Below, piece by piece: positions 33,100 to 43,870 of a DNA stretch of 64,000 bases. Every line of letters begins with the position of its first letter. Position 1 is the first letter of the stretch. Under the pieces are notes generated by a model. That model worked only from the letters and a program-made list of their open reading frames with translations, was not told the DNA's origin and did not search any database. Position numbers and translations under genes: made by a program. The DNA is from Strongylocentrotus droebachiensis (Eukaryota > Echinodermata > Echinoidea > Camarodonta > Strongylocentrotidae): the NCBI GenBank assembly GCA_035222895.1, contig JAVYIG010009887.1:1-64000 (forward strand). The letters run 5' to 3'.

Positions 33100-35312
33100 G
33101 AGAGAGAATCTGTTCTGATCCTGGTCCTGATCCTCAAGAGGGATATAAAGATGACCAATAAGAACGTTATCGTTCGAGAGAGAGTGTTTGTTGCTTCTAG
33201 AACATTTTAGAATTAAGTCCCATCACATTGCAGTTGTGGGGAGGGACTATGATTATATTACCCCCTTGGATGGCTTCCCATAAGAGTCCGGCTTTGAAGG
33301 TTTCGACTGCGTCGCAGGCAAAGATGCTGGGGGGGGGGGGAAGTAAATTCCAGGCCCGTATGGTTCTTGGAAAGAAGGTGAGTCGATATATATCCGTCTT
33401 GCATCTTATGTTGGAGAAGGAGAGGGAAAGAGAAGATAAAAGGAAAGAAAGAAGAGGAAGAGGAAGAAGAATTTGTGTTCTGCCAGTGTCACAAATAGAT
33501 ATAAAAATATGCTCATCTGACCGTTATTTATTGCCCAAAACCCCTGAGCTTCTGGGTGCTCCACCCCCTGGACCCCACGCCAATTCGTGACCCCTGTGTC
33601 ACAAATAAGGTATAAAATAATAATTATTTAATGGACAAAACTCCTGAGCTTCTGGGGGCTCCGCCCCCTGGACCCAACACCAAATTGTGTCCTGCCACTG
33701 TCACAAATAAGGTATAAAATTATGCTCATCCGACGTTAATTTTGATGTTTAATACCCCTGAGCTTCTGAGGGCTCCGCCCTGTGAAAAAAACGTGTAAAA
33801 AAAACACGTTAATTTTTACCGTTTTTGGGAGATACCCCCCCCCCCCCCCCCTGGCGTTCAAGGGGGGGGGGGGTACGATTTTTCAAATTTTTGAGGGCCC
33901 CAAAAAAGATTAGTGCTCTCTAGTAATTTCGCGACTACTCCGGAACCGAGGCAGTTTTTCTTTCATGACTTTTTTCTTTCGAGTCTTACGCATCTTTTGA
34001 AACATTTTTTTGTTGAAAATCGGACGTATAATTGCGGAGTCACGTGACCTTTTGTTTTTGCATGTCAAAAAAATCTAAAATCGCTCATTTTTGTGATTTA
34101 TGTACCAAACATATGGAAATACCATTTATTCTTTTAAAAAAAGAGAAAACATTGGTTATTTGGTCTTGTTTCAAGTAAATTTGTTTGATTTTGGGTAAAA
34201 ATAGTTGAATTGTGGTTAGAAATGAAATGAAATAACAAAATAATATAATACATAAATACAAATAATCAAAACAAGAGATAACATAGGGATAAACTGGCTC
34301 TTCCAACTTTGTTGTCATATTATTATTCTAACGAATATATGAAGTGAAAAAGAACGCTCGAATATGAATTATATATGATTTATGGGTAAAAATGTGAATT
34401 CTCTGACCTTGTTTGCATAAATTACCATAAATATGCATTTTCGCGGCGATCGGCTGTGAAACGGCCGAGATCTTAGGAGGACCCCCCCCCCCCCACCCTC
34501 AAGTCCACTCCAATCACATTGAAAAAAAAGTATGACTTAAATCATCTCTCTCATCATTATACCGCTATAGTATTCATGTTTTTAATATTATTTATTTTCC
34601 ATTAAACAAGTTCATAGAGAAAATACTTATCTCTCTGCAACATTAAAAAAGAATCTTCATTAATATGTCTTAATTTGTATTGATAGCCTTGTGGTCGCCA
34701 ACAGTGGCGAAGGCAGGGGCGTCTCCAAAGGGGGTGTGGGGGTGCGACACCCCCCCCCCCCCCCCACCTGTCAGGATATTGTCAGTAAAATTGCGCTGCC
34801 GTCGGGAAAAAGAGAAAAGGGGGAGGGGGAAAAAGAGAGTAAAAGGGGAAAGAAAAGAAAAAAAGAAAAGAAAAGAAAAAAAGAAAAGAAAGGAAAGAAA
34901 AGAGAAGAAAGAAAAGAAAGAGAAAAACGAAAAAGCGGGAGAATAGGAAAGAAAGGAGGCAAGAGCCCTTTGCCCCCGTTACCCTCTTTTCTTCTTCTTC
35001 CTCTTCTTTCTTTCCTTTTATCTTCTCTTTCCCTTTCCCTTCTCTCTCTCTCTTATTTATTTTTTTTGGCGGGGGGGGGGGGGGGGGGGGAGGAGGGGAA
35101 GAAGGGCTAGGAGGCAAGAGCCCTTCGCCTCCGTTTCCTTCTTTTTCCTCTTCTTTCTTTCCTTTTATCTTCTCTTTCCCTTTCCCTTTCCCTTCTCTCT
35201 CTTACTTATCTTTTGGCGGGGGGAGGAGGAGGAGGCAAGAGCCCCTCTTTTCTTCATATTCTTCTTCCTTTCCTTTTTTATTCTCTTTCCCTTTCCCTTT
35301 CCCTTCTCTCTT
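33100..35312. other. Centre of the foldback element, non-coding
   Basis: Contains a three-copy repeat (33530-33790) with CCCCTGAGCTTCTGGGGGCT that resembles the internal repeat of the hAT-like element at 59232. It also has C/G runs (33066, 33835, 34486, 34750, 35070), AT-rich sequence at 34030-34420, and purine/pyrimidine tracts. The Lys/Glu/Arg-rich or Phe/Ser/Leu-rich frames here are translations of those tracts. Confidence 0.7.
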
Positions 35313-36350
35313 TCTCTCTTATTTATTTTTTGGCGGGGGGGGGGAGGCAAGAGCCTTTCGCCCCCGTTTCCCTCTTTTCTTCTTCTTCTTCCTCTTATTT
35401 CTTTCCTTTTATCTTCCCTTTCCCTTTTTTCCTTCTCTCTGTCTCCCCCATCAAAGAGACCACTCTGTAATCAAGACCATTCCATTTCATTTAATACATT
35501 TTCGATATACTTAAATTGGCAACTATTACCTTCTGTCCGAGATCTTCATTTTAAACGACTGATGCGAAAGACTAGTCGACGCACCCTTTCGAGAAAATCC
35601 CCCCCCCCCCCTGCTTTCATCGAAAGGGTGTGTTAAAATGGTACTCCGCTCTCAACGCACCCTTTCGAGAAAAGGCCCCCCTCTTTTATCGAATGGGTGC
35701 GTTGAGCACACCACACCGCGCCGCACCGCACCGCACCCTTTCGATGAAAGCCCATATTTGTTGTATTGACCTACAGCGTATTATATTGGAGTAGGCCCTA
35801 GATTAAAAAGAAAAAAACCTCGAGGACGCCCTCTGTTGTCCTTTGAGGGTCAGTTCCTAGCTGAGCTGATGTCCTTTTGAGTTTGTCCTTTCTCGTTTTC
35901 GTGCTTGATGTCTATTTGCTTACCGTAAACCAAAACGCCCTCTGTTGTCCTTTGAGGGTCAGTTCCTAGCTGAGCTGATGTCCTTTTGAGTTTGTCCTTT
36001 CTCGTTTTCGTGCTTGATGTCTATTTGCTTACCGTAAACCAAAACGCCCTCTGTTGTCCTTTGAGGGTCAGTTCCTAGCTGAGCTGATGTCCTTTTGAGT
36101 TTGTCCTTTCTCGTTTTCGTGCCTGATGTCTATTTGCTTACCGTAAACCAAAACGCCCTCTGTTTCTTCTGACCTGTACTTTGTCTATTTTGCTCTGACC
36201 TTTGATTTATTCTTTGTTAATTGGTCCTTTCTTCTGGGTACTTTGTCTATTTTGCTCTGTCCTTTGTTTGTTTGTATGCTTCTTTGTTTGTTTGTATGCA
36301 TCTTTGTTTGTTTTTGTGACTGTTGATATTGGCCCCTTTGGCGCTCCATA

Positions 36351-37437
36351 CTTTTCACATTAGCAGAGCTAGAGTGCTTGAAAGTCAGTACCTTCTTCCA
36401 GCAGGGATACAGCACAGTTATGTGTGGGAAGTTTTCAGTGAAGTTGCTGTGTAACTGCTTATGAAACAAATATGGCAGAATTGTTTTTTTTTGTATATTG
36501 AGATTACAATAAGTTTTTATAAAAAATATTGCCACAACCTAGTTAGTTGCATTTTCTCTTATTATGGCTATTTACATAAAAGCCAATTTTCTGCATGTGT
36601 ATACCTAATATACGCATATATGGTTGTACCACTCTGGTACACCTTTTTCTGCAAAAGATGTTATTTTGTTGCAGAAATATCTACTTGGAAGCCAGAATTG
36701 GATGGCAGATTTTCTCCATCACGTAGCTGAGGCCTGACGAGCAGATAGTGAGGTACCTTACCGAGGAAGCTTCAAGCCAGGACGCGAGATGCCAGTACCG
36801 CAAGACGCCGGGATGCCGTCCCAAAGTATCTTCACGCGTGTCGGATGAGCGTATCTGGTCTCCATGGCAAAGTGTGTCGGATGAGCGAATCTGGTCTCCA
36901 TGGCAACGCGTGTCGGATGAGCGAATCTGGTCTCCATGGCAACGCGTGTCGGATGAGCGTATCTGGTCTCCATGGTAACGCGGTTCGTGTTTATAACGGT
37001 GAACAATTTTTATATTAAATGCCATGCAATTTTATGCAGCCTTACGAAATCCATCGAACTTTTGAAAGCTTTTATAGTGAACACTTGCATGGACTATTAG
37101 TGGAATTTCATCTATTTGCATTGATTAGAGAAACAAATAATTGGTCACCATGAGTGATGACAGGACTCCATTTAGCTGAAGCAACTTTGAAGATGCAAAT
37201 GAACTTAAGGAGTCAGACACTTATTCCATTGTGCTGCTGAACTTTTCGAATGAACCAGTCGAACGTAGAACTGAGGGACCAACATTTTGGTGTTATTAGC
37301 ATTCCTCGATATTGAACTTGTGAAGAGAAACACAAATATTGTTAAGTGTTCTTATAAAGGAGGACTTGTAGGAATCACATTACTATGATTTATCAAAGAG
37401 AGTAGAAAGAATGAGAATACTGAAGTGGCTTAATTCT
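36351..37437 (+). mobile_element. Gypsy element G1, right part
   Basis: Resumes the G2/G3 sequence exactly after the foldback target site (CACATTAGCAGAGCTAGAGT) and ends at about 37437 after GTGGCTTAATTCT, where G2 continues for another kilobase. It is therefore truncated on the right, where a Hero-like 3' fragment begins. It contains the 36-bp repeats. Confidence 0.8.
36838..36981 (+). repeat. 36-bp tandem repeat, four units, with GTCTCCATGGCAAC
   Basis: Units start at 36838, 36874, 36910 and 36946 (GTGTCGGATGAGCGWATCTG then GTCTCCATGGCAACGC). The same array lies at 53405-53548 and 56900-57043. The spacing is direct with no spacers, so it is not a CRISPR. Confidence 0.95.
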
Positions 37438-38035
37438 GGCTAAAATCACTAACTCAGCTAGGTACCCCGAATCCAGGGACGAAATATTGAAGGCCGTTCT
37501 GTTTAGTTCTTTTGTTATATTCCAGGGAAGACGTGAGCCAGCATGGAAATTGGATCAATACCTCAAATTGTAATTTATCAATCTCTATCGATTAACTTTC
37601 CATCATTTCCTGCTTATCAATGAACTTGTAGACATTATGTACCAAACTGGCAATATTTACCGTAATACGTCACTTATTTCGATTCAATTATACCATTATT
37701 GATTAATGTATCATGTTTGGGGATCTTTCCTTCCTCATCATAATGTTACAATCTTCTTCTTTTATCCTGTTCTGTACTATCCCACTTCTGTTTTCTCTCC
37801 TTTTCTCCTTTTCACCTCTTCCCTTTCCCTTTCTCTCTATCCCGGTGCTCCTTGTTATCACATATATTGTTACATTGTAATTGCAATGACGAATATTTTA
37901 TATTATTATTGTTAATGTACTTTGTTATTGTACATAGTTTTGATTATAACCTGCCGCCTAACCCACTGGGTTGACGGGCCTGGTTTTTTGTGTATGCATG
38001 ATCTCTAATAAAGACTTGATTTATCATCATTATAA
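37438..38035 (+). mobile_element. Hero/R2-like LINE 3' end fragment (copy 3)
   Basis: Matches the complement of 2433-3030 and the 3' region of the element at 58915-62430. It ends with AATAAA (38009-38014) and CTTGATTTATCATCAT. It contains no complete coding domain. Confidence 0.75.
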
Positions 38036-38744
38036 ATATATCAGTTACAAATTGTAGTTCACTTTTTTTTAAATATTACAGATTTACTTGAGAGAATAAT
38101 TTGAGAAGAAATAAACAATCAGAAAAAATTTGCAAAAAGTAACCACTTTTTCAAAGATTTCTTTCTTTCAGATTTGTTTTTACATATACTTTTCAATGTC
38201 ATAATAACACTTTATCGCTGATATTATGTGATCAAAAGCTGGCAAACACTTTTTGCATTTGGCTGCAAAACTTTCTTTCCTACTATAATCATATTACAGT
38301 TGAGGGCACTGTTTTTATTTTCATGAAACCTAAACAATTTATTTTAATTTTTAAACTTACTAAGTACATTATTACGGGACAGCCAATACTCAAGTTTTGA
38401 CCATATTTCGTTTGAATGAATATAATAACAACATTTATGTTTAATCGTTTATTCACTGTTATTATAGAATGTACATAAGTTATCTTTAACTAATTTAAAC
38501 GTTAACAAAGCATCTTTCATATAAATAATTATATTCAGTATCTTGAACTGAAACCATCTCATGTTTACATCGACAGTTGAATAAAAGGGAAGTAGGTAAT
38601 AAGAACTCCACACAGTTGCGCATTGTATAGTGGTATATTCTTTGTAATATTCACCCGCCATGAATAACTAAAGAGATATACGATGGAGGTAAGAATGATT
38701 GGAACATATGAGGAGCAAAAACTTTCAGAATAAATGAATCTTCT
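38036..38744 (-). pseudogene. LINE ORF2 C-terminal fragment, paralog of 1809-2126
   Basis: The minus frame 38661-38449 contains MRWFQFKILNIIIYMKDALL then LCTFYNNSE and a stop; the second Cys of the CxxC pair is Tyr here. Flanking DNA on both sides also matches 1690-2430. Confidence 0.6.
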
Positions 38745-38999
38745 TTTCCATGGAATTTTAAGTGATTTAAAATGCATAAATATGATGGCATAGCACACAC
38801 ACAAAAACGCGAAAACCTACTTCATAGTTTGTTTCTTTGTTTTTATTTCAGCACATACCCCCAAAAAAAATACAATCAAAAGAAAATAGCCCCTACCAAA
38901 AAAAAAAAAAAAAAAAAAAAATGACGAAAAAAAATGTATTTATATATATATATATATATATAATAAATAAATATATACTTAGATTTTGTATATTCCTCC

Positions 39000-39044
39000 G
39001 TTGCCTGCTGATCGCTCGCAAGGCGTGAAACTCGGAGTTGCAAC
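39000..39044 (+). ncRNA. Hammerhead motif with a core mutation (A6 to C)
   Basis: Same order and pairing as the arm A copy: GTTGC, CTGCTGA, stem II TCGCTCGCAAGGCGT, GAAA, CTCGGAG, TT, GCAAC. The core box reads CTGCTGA instead of CTGATGA. That position is essential in hammerheads, so this copy is expected to be inactive. Confidence 0.6.
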
Positions 39045-39072
39045 CATGTTCCATTATAGTCTGCCCTATCCA

Positions 39073-39106
<34 letters not shown>

Positions 39107-41752
39107 TTATAAATACCTACCAACAGCTTATCAGTTAGAAAATATCACCAAGAACGAAATAACGTACACAGAAATAAACAAAAACAGAGAAACAGACGGA
39201 TGGTTAACCCATTTTTAACTGCACTTGCAGGTCCTCTTACCAAACAAGAAAGACTCCTAATGTAAAATTTTAAATTGATATTCGACTGTTTTCACACTTT
39301 ACTTATTATCTAAGTGATCCTTTGAAGTACATACACAATGTATATATATATTTGCTTCACATGTAGAATACACAACATCGCGTTTTAAGTATTTCAGTGA
39401 TACATGTTATAAAATGCATTATGAATTAGATGCGCCATTTCATAGTGCAAACAGTTTAAAAGTCCGTTATAGGATGCTAAATGTATGACATTGCATATTA
39501 TTTACATATGGAATAATGGTGGGCTTCATCTTGAATAATAGAGTGAATTGGTGTTAATACCTTTTTTTTAAAGTCATTTCCTGCGACTTGTTTTCCACTT
39601 TGTAGACTTCCTAGCACTATTTTATTACCTTCATTATTTTTCATAATAATAATTTAACAAGACAGTAATGATAACAATGAAGTCTTGTACTTTGCTCACA
39701 TTGGTGTTATTCCATTTTCATTCCTGCCAATGTACCAGACTCGTGCCATATATGAAAATGGCGCTCCACTATTAATACCCCTGCTTTAGCACGGCTATCA
39801 TTACAGCGCTCGAGGTTAAAGGAGATATGAAAATAAAATCAGCCTAATTAACTTTCACTTCACTTCACTTTGAACAATTCAAATAATTGTTTTTCTATTA
39901 CTCAATCAAAACATGAAAAAAATGCTAACATAAAATGAATATCGAATGACATTTGCAACATGACATTGAAAATAAAATGATTTGTAATATTATAATATTA
40001 ATATTTTGATATGGTTCAATTAATTCTTTATCACAATCATTAAAAAAAATATGACAATGATATAAACAGTGTAAAATTAAAGATAAAGTTGAGTTCTGAT
40101 CAAACGATTGCATTGTGAAAGAAATGGTGTGGAATCGATCAGAAAAAGATGATCATGTAGCATATAGATATTGGTGTGTACTGCAAGGTTCTGGGGTCAT
40201 CAAAATGATAAGAAAATCGGCCCAGTCTTGGTAAGGTAACAAGCACTGTACACAGAAAGATGTATGGGACTACACAAACATGTGGCATAAAAATAGAACC
40301 TCATCTTTAAGGTGTTACTTGTAATATTTAGAATATGAAGGCATTTTAAAAGCCATGCTTTTCAGGGGACATTTTGTTTTCTGATGTTCTTACACACTTG
40401 CATAATAACTACGCTCACAAATTATTTTTGAACTCTCCCCAGAACTCAACCTTCTCTTTAAGTCTGTGTTCAATAGAAGTTAACATGCCTCAGGAAAAAT
40501 GGAAACTAGTCCAAAGTTGAAAAAAAAAAAACTTGTAGGGCATAGTCATAATATATCGATAAGAAATCAAAGCATTTTAAGATAGAAAATATATAAGTAC
40601 ATCATACGTCAACCTCCAAGAAGCAGAACATGTTGTTGTGTGTATGGATTACTCAAAGCAGAAAAATGAAAGGAAGGAAGCAAGAAAGAGAAACAAATGC
40701 CCACACGCACGGCTCGGAACTCATATGCATAATCAATACACAGTACAGCAGCAGTGCATTTGGGGACGGAGGACTAGTCTAGCTAGGCTCCAACAGCCAC
40801 GACATGTTGAGGAAGTAGCTATATACGTATTTGTATAGACTTCCGTGGACTTATTCCGAATCATTGGTTCATAAAGTATTAAACAGGGACGGATCTAGGG
40901 GGGGGGGCACAGGGGGCACGTCCCCCCTCCCGGCCAAAAAATTGTTAAAACCAGCCCCAAATTCACCAAAAATGTACTGGAAAACAGGGACGTGCCCCCC
41001 CCCCCGGCCAATTTTTTTTTTCTAAATGTGCTCTTACCCCCCCCCCCCCCCCCCCCCCCCCGCTTACTCAGCGGCTGGGTGAGTCGTTGCGATTTTTGTT
41101 GGGACCAAGAATTAAATTCCCAGCTTAAATCTCATATATGGCGTCAACCAAAGCTTTTTAATATTAGAAGAACTTCTTTCATAAGTTCAAAATGTTAATA
41201 TTTTGTTTGGGTTATCGAACGGAACACTCCTTTATATTAAAGATAAATTTTATGCCTTAACTAAATACAATCGAGGTACCGGTTTTTAGGAATTTGTCTG
41301 ATCAATTGCCAGAAATTTATTGTTTTTTCCCCCTTTTTTGTTGTTGCTTTCACACACATATATATTATACTTATACCAATTAAGGTTCGAATGAATTCTA
41401 CAAATATCAAAAACTCGAATTAAAATCTAGAAGATTTCATTCTTCAGATTTTCAAACAGATTTATATATATAAAAATATATATAAACATATATCAACTAC
41501 AAATTTATACAACTAAAATATTCTTATCCCTTGTAAATTTGACGTATTTTGGGTTTTTCATAACTCAAAATGAAAGGGGGACTGGTTGTAGTAGGGTCTG
41601 TGATGAATACTCTTAGACGCAAGGTTTGATAATGTCACATTATCAAGGAAGACAAATTGGGAGAAGAACAAATTGTTCACATAAAAATAAATGACAATAT
41701 ATAAAAAGGGTTCGAATGATTTAGTTATAAATTGTAAAATACAGGTATCTTA

Positions 41753-42010
41753 TATCGAGGGTTCAGTGACACGAAGACGTAACTCCATATTTTGCCAAAA
41801 TGAGTATTTTATATCATAATTTTTAACACAATATGGGCCTTCCAAGAAACACAAAGGAGTTAACTCCACCAAAACCCCATTGGAGTCAATGGCTATTGAA
41901 ACGTAGACTTAACTCCTTAAGGCCCAAGTGTTCAGTGACACAAACACTACTTTTTTTTTCTCAAAATGGCCAAAATGGAGTTACGTCTTTGTGTCACTGA
42001 CCCCTCGATA
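41753..42010. mobile_element. MITE downstream of fucosyltransferase B
   Basis: Ends TATCGAGGGTTCAGTGACAC and the near complement GTGTCACTGACCCCTCGATA. Orthologous to 18520-18780. It ends about 38 bp from the stop codon of copy B. Confidence 0.8.
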
Positions 42011-42048
42011 TATATATATATACATAAAGAAATATATCAGGAATGACA

Positions 42049-43323
42049 TTAGAAGTCATGTGGGAAGCCGGTTGGTTTAATGCAAGATTTTTGCCAGAAA
42101 TCGTGTATGGAAAGATGCTCCTTTTCCCCTCCCTGGTACTCTCCCTTGTAACGACCGGTTAATTTCTTTTCATGATCCAATACTTTAGCGACTACTTTAC
42201 ACATAAATGGTGCAGATTTAAGTGACTGTGCTGCCATCCTTCGTATTGACCCTTGTTTCTTCCATTCAAAATATGAATTGTACAATGTCTCATTTGAATC
42301 AAGAAGATGTATATAATCGGCGAGCTCAGCAAAATCTTTAAAATCCTGTAGATGTATAAATGAATTTGGGGGCGCAACACGCTCATAATCTGCCCGCGGA
42401 GGGCCATAGACGATGGGTACAATGTCATGGCTGAGAGAATTCCACCAGAACTTTTCTGTGATGTAGTCCCTGCATTCGCTGTTTTCCACTGCCAGGTAGA
42501 ACTTATGACTCGTAATGCGCTTCCAGCAGCCATCTGAGTTCCTAGGGCACTTTATGTTTCCACAACCTCCATACATGTCGACGCTGACGTGCTTTGCAAG
42601 TGTTTTAACAAATTCATGACGCCTCCAAGAAGCTGTACCGCAATTGGATGCAGCCCAGGCCACTAATCCATTTTTCTCCTTGGCCCAATTGCGATTTTCA
42701 CCAGAAGAAATCTGCGGTAGGGTCTCATCATAGAGACCATACGGTAAGTGTATCGTTGACGATGGCCTGTATGACATCGTGTAGTTGTATATGCGGTCAT
42801 ATTTACTGGGTGGTATTGCATTTCCTCCCGTGTGTCTAGGACTCTCTAAGGAGTAGAAAACCCAGGCTTGATTTAATGGGCGTCTCCTTTGCATCTCTGT
42901 CCAATTCCACCGCGATCGATGAAAGAAAACTACGGAGTCACTTTTCACCATGGTCTCATAACTCTTATCCTCGACCAAACTAATTCCACATTCAAGCCCT
43001 GGGCATTGGGATTTTGCCGGCGTCTGGGGGCTCGCGCTGCCTCTCCATATCTGGACCTGACGGTAACAAAGTGGCTTACTTTCAGATTGCGATGTTTCAT
43101 TTTCAAGATGGGAAGAACTCCTCCCGTTAGCTTCTGGTTCGAGCAGGTTGTTTCTTACTCCGCTAGCATTCCGTATTAACCAGTGTGGAGCAATCGGAGG
43201 CGCGTTGTGCATACCGTTCTGATCGTAGCTAAGAAGATCCAATCTGTAAAATCCACCAATTGAAAAACACGTAAGCGCTGCTAGACAAAATGATATCACC
43301 TCCTTACCATTCATAGCTCTCAT
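42049..43323 (-). CDS. Alpha-1,3-fucosyltransferase (GT10), copy B
   Basis: Same enzyme class, length (424 residues from the ATG at 43323-43321) and architecture as copy A: membrane anchor at residues 8-26, VVFFHRSRWNW, and the GDP-fucose motif HKFYLAVENSECRDYITEKF followed by WWNSL, then VPIVYG and YERVAPPNSFIH. The frame is open upstream to 43377 only through non-ATG codons. About 31 residues differ from copy A, clustered in the stem (residues 31-73) and in a C-terminal stretch after WKKQGS (IRRMAAQSLKSAPFMC versus VRRIGEAALTSAPFLC). The change in RWNW creates an NWT sequon absent from copy A. It is intronless and intact. The TATA-like motif of copy A reads TATGAAG here. Confidence 0.9.
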   Translation of the reverse strand: MRAMNGKEVISFCLAALTCFSIGGFYRLDLLSYDQNGMHNAPPIAPHWLIRNASGVRNNLLEPEANGRSSSHLENETSQSESKPLCYRQVQIWRGSASPQTPAKSQCPGLECGISLVEDKSYETMVKSDSVVFFHRSRWNWTEMQRRRPLNQAWVFYSLESPRHTGGNAIPPSKYDRIYNYTMSYRPSSTIHLPYGLYDETLPQISSGENRNWAKEKNGLVAWAASNCGTASWRRHEFVKTLAKHVSVDMYGGCGNIKCPRNSDGCWKRITSHKFYLAVENSECRDYITEKFWWNSLSHDIVPIVYGPPRADYERVAPPNSFIHLQDFKDFAELADYIHLLDSNETLYNSYFEWKKQGSIRRMAAQSLKSAPFMCKVVAKVLDHEKKLTGRYKGEYQGGEKEHLSIHDFWQKSCIKPTGFPHDF

Positions 43324-43569
43324 GGTTACTCTATTTTGATCCACGTAGCTACACCAATGTTTCGAAGTAAACACCAAGTTTACTAGAATTTGACGCCAGT
43401 ACTACTAACTATTCCGGAACGACATGCATAAAGCATCAACTATATTGAGCTTCATATCCAAGTACGTAATGTCTCGTAATACGCGTTCACCTGATGATGA
43501 TTATAGCTGGCCGTTGGGGTCGACATAAGTTTATTTCTAGTACGTTTTGGATTTCCCATATATATATAT

Positions 43570-43870
43570 GCCAGTGTAACATCCATGAGAGAACTACTTG
43601 ATATCCCAACCCTTGAAGAAAGAAGAAAAAGGGCACGTTTTTCAATGTTCTACAAGATAGCAAATAACGAAATTGCGATACCAATACCGGATTACATCAA
43701 ACCGAGGGAGCGAACTACAAGGAGAGGAGTCAACAACAACGATATATGAGACTCTTCAATGGACACTTACAAATTTAGTTATTTCCCCGGGACACTTAAG
43801 GATTTTCGTCGAACTGCCTTCTTTGGAGCAGTTCAATTAAGGTGGCTCTTGAAACAATTAAGTTCCCTTT
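43570..43870 (+). pseudogene. LINE ORF2 extreme C-terminus
   Basis: From 43588 the frame reads MRELLDIPTLEERRKRARFS then MFYKIANNEIAIP, the conserved tail of CR1/L2-like ORF2 (PTLEERRxxARxxMxYKI). After a stop at 43750, SSMDTYKFSYFPGTLKDFRR continues in the same frame, resembling the YxYSFFPRTIxxWN ending. There is no RT core upstream, where arm B begins. Confidence 0.7.

Larger units (their letters stand above)
32059..36350. mobile_element. 4.3-kb foldback element with ~1-kb inverted arms and 6-bp target duplication
   Basis: The ends are TATGGAGCGCCAAAGGGGCC and its complement, and CTTTTC is duplicated at both sides (32053-32058, 36351-36356). The intact site is present in G2 at about 52921. 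Arms of about 1,040 bp (32059-33098 and 35313-36350) are close reverse complements. Each contains a 109-bp unit in three copies (left starts 32247, 32356, 32465) and GGTGCGGTGCGGTGCGGCGC-type repeats. The 2.2-kb centre has G-runs, purine/pyrimidine tracts and about 120-bp repeats (34966-35450), but no transposase. The architecture resembles foldback elements with sub-repeated arms. Confidence 0.88.
38745..43562 (-). repeat. Arm B of the large inverted duplication
   Basis: Reverse complement of 16967-22443 except for the missing 892-bp palindrome and an extra ~270 bp (39275-39540) that arm A has lost. It contains fucosyltransferase B, the MITE, a G-run element at about 40884-41062 (end CAGGGACGGATCTAG) and a mutated hammerhead motif. 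The 38898-38921 A-run and AT microsatellites are expanded. Confidence 0.9.

Noticed and set aside
33228..33590. 120-codon frame in the foldback element
   Set aside because: It crosses a G-run and purine tracts, has no domain and starts at a non-ATG codon; no paralog supports it.
34680..35470. Lys/Glu-rich and Phe/Ser/Leu-rich frames
   Set aside because: Translations of purine/pyrimidine tracts in the foldback centre.
36838..36981. 36-bp direct repeats as a CRISPR array
   Set aside because: There are no variable spacers; units are contiguous and the context is a retroelement in a eukaryotic genome.
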